This document shows positions 14,920 through 16,504 of a DNA stretch of 16,504 nucleotides, piece after piece. This DNA is from SIG452 sp045656345. Lineage in GTDB: Bacteria; Bacillota; Clostridia; UMGS1840. The stretch covers positions 1-16,504 of the forward strand of contig JAZOQZ010000017.1 of assembly GCA_045656345.1 (NCBI GenBank), read 5' to 3'. The notes below the pieces were generated by a model. It was not told where the DNA came from. It searched no databases and worked only from the letters and a program-made list of their open reading frames with translations. Position 1 is the stretch's first letter. The number at the start of each line of letters is the position of its first letter. The translations under genes and the position numbers were made by a program.

Positions 14920-15774
14920 TAAATTTACAACTCCTGCAAGAGTGTTAAGTGACGAGAATTTTGAATTTGCATCTAAATGGGAATATGTATTTGCCGTTGT
15001 AGAAAAATCGCTATGTCCGAGCCATACCTGAATATCTTTTAATGTTACACCGTTAGTTTTACCTTTGTTGAGCAATAACGATGCACAAGTATGTCGGAGA
15101 TCGTGATAGCGTATCACACGCAGCTCATTCTTCTTTAACAAATGCTTGAAAGCTGATGTAATATAATTTGGAAGAATAAGTCCTCCAAGTTCATCTACCA
15201 TTACATAGCCTGCCCACTCTTTACTGTATGAACGCTTGAACTTTTTTTGATATGCTTCTTGTTGTGCTTTGATTTCTAACAAGCGTTTCTTTATACCCGC
15301 ATCAAGTGGTAAGGCTCTTAAACTTGACTTTGTTTTAGCTCTGTCTTTTGCGACAATTTTTAATTTGCCATCAATCCTCGGTGTTGTAACCGTGTGATTG
15401 ATATAAAAAACATCATTTTCAAAATCAATAGCGCTCCATCTCAATCCTACAACCTCACTTCGGCGTAGTCCGTAGAAGCCACCCATAAGAACCGGAACTT
15501 CAAGATGTGTTCCTTTTGTCAGCTCTATTACTTTACTCAATTCATCAGCAGTATAGAATTTTCCAATAAATTGGTTCTTTTCAGGCTTATCCACTTCTTC
15601 AATGGGATTTTCTTTAATAAACCCATTTTTTCTTGCATAGCAAAGCGACAAGCGTACAATAAAATTGACCGTTATCTTCTTATATAGCTGAATTGTACCA
15701 TTTTTCGATAGAGAAGTCTGTCGAAGATTGGAATGTGAATTAAAGTTTTTATCGTCTGATTTTGAGCAATTATC
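14917..15774 (-). pseudogene. Phage-type tyrosine recombinase (integrase), N-terminally truncated
   Basis: The catalytic domain is complete. Numbering from the TTG at 15651, which gives 244 residues, the active site is GLRRSEVVGLRW (61-72), a basic strand around Lys106/Lys108, HDLRH (183-187), LGHSDFSTT (211-219) and the nucleophile Tyr in NTYSHLD (Tyr223). The family is usually about 350-400 residues, with an N-terminal arm-binding domain and a SAM-like core-binding domain. Here the open frame runs back only to a stop at 15775-15777. The in-frame stretch before 15651 (ending LSKNGTIQLYKKITVNFIVR) looks like the last helices of the core-binding domain, but no ATG or ribosome binding site exists. 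I therefore call it a 5'-deleted remnant; a short TTG-started product cannot be excluded. It points towards the tRNA-Ser gene. Confidence 0.8.
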
Positions 15775-15792
15775 TTATAAAAATAAAGAATA

Positions 15793-15817
15793 ATACAAAT
15801 AGATACAAAAAAATACA
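15793..15817. repeat. ATACA motif repeated at exact 10-base intervals
   Basis: ATACA begins at 15793, 15803 and 15813, with the third copy forming the start of the following palindrome. The spacing would place each copy on the same face of the helix. It may be a protein-binding array of the former element; the region is AT-rich, so chance is possible. Confidence 0.4.
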
Positions 15818-15840
15818 GAATACGATAAGGTATTCTGTAT
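15813..15840 (-). repeat. Perfect 11-6-11 palindrome upstream of the integrase remnant, possible terminator
   Basis: ATACAGAATAC (15813-15823), spacer GATAAG (15824-15829), GTATTCTGTAT (15830-15840). Read on the minus strand it is followed by seven T, so it could act as a weak AT-rich terminator. Its geometry also equals that of a tyrosine-recombinase core site. See the findings. Confidence 0.7.
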
Positions 15841-15871
15841 GGTTACAAGTTATCTTGTCGAACGATTTTTG

Positions 15872-15908
15872 GAATAAAATAAGCCTCCGTGGAATATCCA
15901 CGGAGGCT
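15872..15908 (-). terminator. Terminator of the unknown gene at the right edge
   Basis: On the minus strand, a perfect 11-pair stem AGCCTCCGTGG / CCACGGAGGCT (15908-15898 with 15892-15882) with a five-base loop is followed by TTATTTTATT. It begins 25 bases after the stop of the gene at 15934. Confidence 0.85.
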
Positions 15909-15933
15909 CATTTGCTTGTATCAACTAATATTA

Positions 15934-16504
15934 TCAATACTCATTTTCATAAAACTCAAACATTTCACCTTTGGTTCCGTAAAGGATTTCATCGCCATCT
16001 ATGTGTGTGAGTTCAAGTACGCCGCTATTAACTACCCATGTGAATGATGGATAGCAATCATATTCACTTTCCGAGCTTTCAAGAGGTCCGCCAAACATAT
16101 AAAATTTCAGAACATCGCCATCCAACTCCCATGTTCCTTCAAACTGTTCCAAAATTTCACTATTGCCACTTCCGTAAGCATAGCTGACTGTTCCGTCCGG
16201 ATTGAGTTCAAGTACGAGTGCTCTTTCCTCGCCGTTACCATCATTTTCAAATGCAATCCAGCTACCGCAGAACACCGCATCGGGAAGTCTGTCAACCGTA
16301 GCAAATTCACTCATTTTATCATAGGGTGTGAAGTCAAAAACTTTGTTTTTGTTGTTTTCTAACCTTCCGTCCATACCTGACTGCACCGGAGTATATTCCA
16401 CCTTTTCAGAGCCTTTTTTGGCTATTACATAAAGGTTTGGAATTGTATCGCTCATATTACCTCTTACAAGAATCGGTCCGTTTGCTTCAATAAGCTCTTC
16501 GCCA
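15934..16504 (-). CDS. Protein of unknown function with lipocalin-like C-terminal domain, 5' end outside the window
   Basis: I do not recognise a specific family. The frame is open to the window edge. An ATG at 16455 gives 173 residues, with AGAGG close upstream, but the preceding 16 codons (GEELIEANGPILVRGN) read like protein, so the gene probably continues beyond the window. From the ATG, residues about 60-165 (FCGSWIAFEN, LVLELNPDGTVSYAYG, FEGTWELDGDVLKFYMFG, VVNSGVLELTHIDGDEIL) show a beta-strand pattern with GxW-like turns, like small lipocalin-type barrels found at the ends of secreted or lipid-linked clostridial proteins. The protein is markedly acidic. It is followed by its own terminator and may be cargo of the element or chromosomal flank. 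Confidence 0.6.
   Translation of the reverse strand, partial: GEELIEANGPILVRGNMSDTIPNLYVIAKKGSEKVEYTPVQSGMDGRLENNKNKVFDFTPYDKMSEFATVDRLPDAVFCGSWIAFENDGNGEERALVLELNPDGTVSYAYGSGNSEILEQFEGTWELDGDVLKFYMFGGPLESSESEYDCYPSFTWVVNSGVLELTHIDGDEILYGTKGEMFEFYENEY

Larger units (their letters stand above)
14847..16504. mobile_element. Probable edge of an integrated element (or its remnant) at the tRNA-Ser 3' end
   Basis: A tyrosine recombinase fragment pointing at a tRNA, directly beyond the tRNA 3' end, is the classic arrangement of phages and integrative elements. Repeats of the arm-site type lie near both ends of the fragment. The far boundary is not in the window: I found no second copy of the tRNA 3' end, so the right limit here is only the window edge. 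The integrase truncation suggests an immobile relic. Confidence 0.45.

Noticed and set aside
14741..15031. Plus-strand open frame of 96 codons across the tRNA
   Set aside because: It reads through the tRNA-Ser gene and its terminator and into the antisense of the integrase; not a protein gene.
15813..15840. Reading the 28-base palindrome as a chromosomal dif site
   Set aside because: The 11-6-11 geometry fits, but the arms lack the TTATGTAAA-like XerD half conserved in Bacillota dif sites, and the two arms are perfect complements, unlike dif.
15762..16010. Plus-strand open frame of 82 codons
   Set aside because: It spans the ATACA repeats, the palindrome and the terminator stem, and overlaps the antisense of the right-edge gene; low-complexity AT-rich translation.
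1..16504. CRISPR arrays, insertion sequences and rRNA genes
   Set aside because: No regularly spaced repeats with unique spacers, no transposase gene with terminal inverted repeats, and no rRNA segments were recognised on either strand.

Overview
The window looks like chromosomal DNA of a low-GC, strictly anaerobic Bacillota, most likely class Clostridia. The evidence is a CIRCE-controlled groES, GTP-type PEP carboxykinase, the electron-bifurcating pair NfnAB, an RNase J homologue, MurT/GatD, a FemAB-family protein and CsaB, together with AGGAGG-type ribosome binding sites and many TTGACA/TATAAT-like promoters. This is inferred from gene content; no taxonomic marker was compared.

Layout. Bases 1-156 hold the start of groES (minus strand) with a consensus promoter and a perfect CIRCE operator. 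Bases 348-3217 hold pckG and rsmA, both on the minus strand and each with its own promoter. A patatin-like phospholipase gene (3296-4342, plus) is divergent from rsmA and converges on nfnA-nfnB (minus), with a bidirectional terminator between them. The 334-base gap 6607-6940 holds two back-to-back promoters, one for nfnAB and one for the long plus-strand operon.

That operon (6941-14645) reads RNase J, murT, gatD, a FemAB-family gene, a TIGR03936/DUF2344 gene, and one large gene fusing a GT4 glycosyltransferase to a CsaB-type pyruvyl transferase. Gaps are short (42 bases or less), two gene pairs overlap, and a strong terminator closes it. Apart from the RNase and the DUF2344 protein it is a cell-envelope operon: MurT/GatD act on the lipid II stem peptide, FemAB proteins add bridge amino acids, and GT4-CsaB points to a pyruvylated secondary wall polymer. 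The main surprise is GatD. At the two positions where the glutaminase Cys and His are expected, it has Thr93 and Ser188, although the gene is intact and translationally coupled to an apparently complete murT.

The right end (14712-16504) is a tRNA-Ser(CGA) gene with its own promoter and terminator. Next to it lies an N-terminally truncated tyrosine recombinase pointing at the tRNA, then small repeats and palindromes, then a partial gene of unknown function running off the window. I read this as the decayed edge of an element integrated at the tRNA 3' end.
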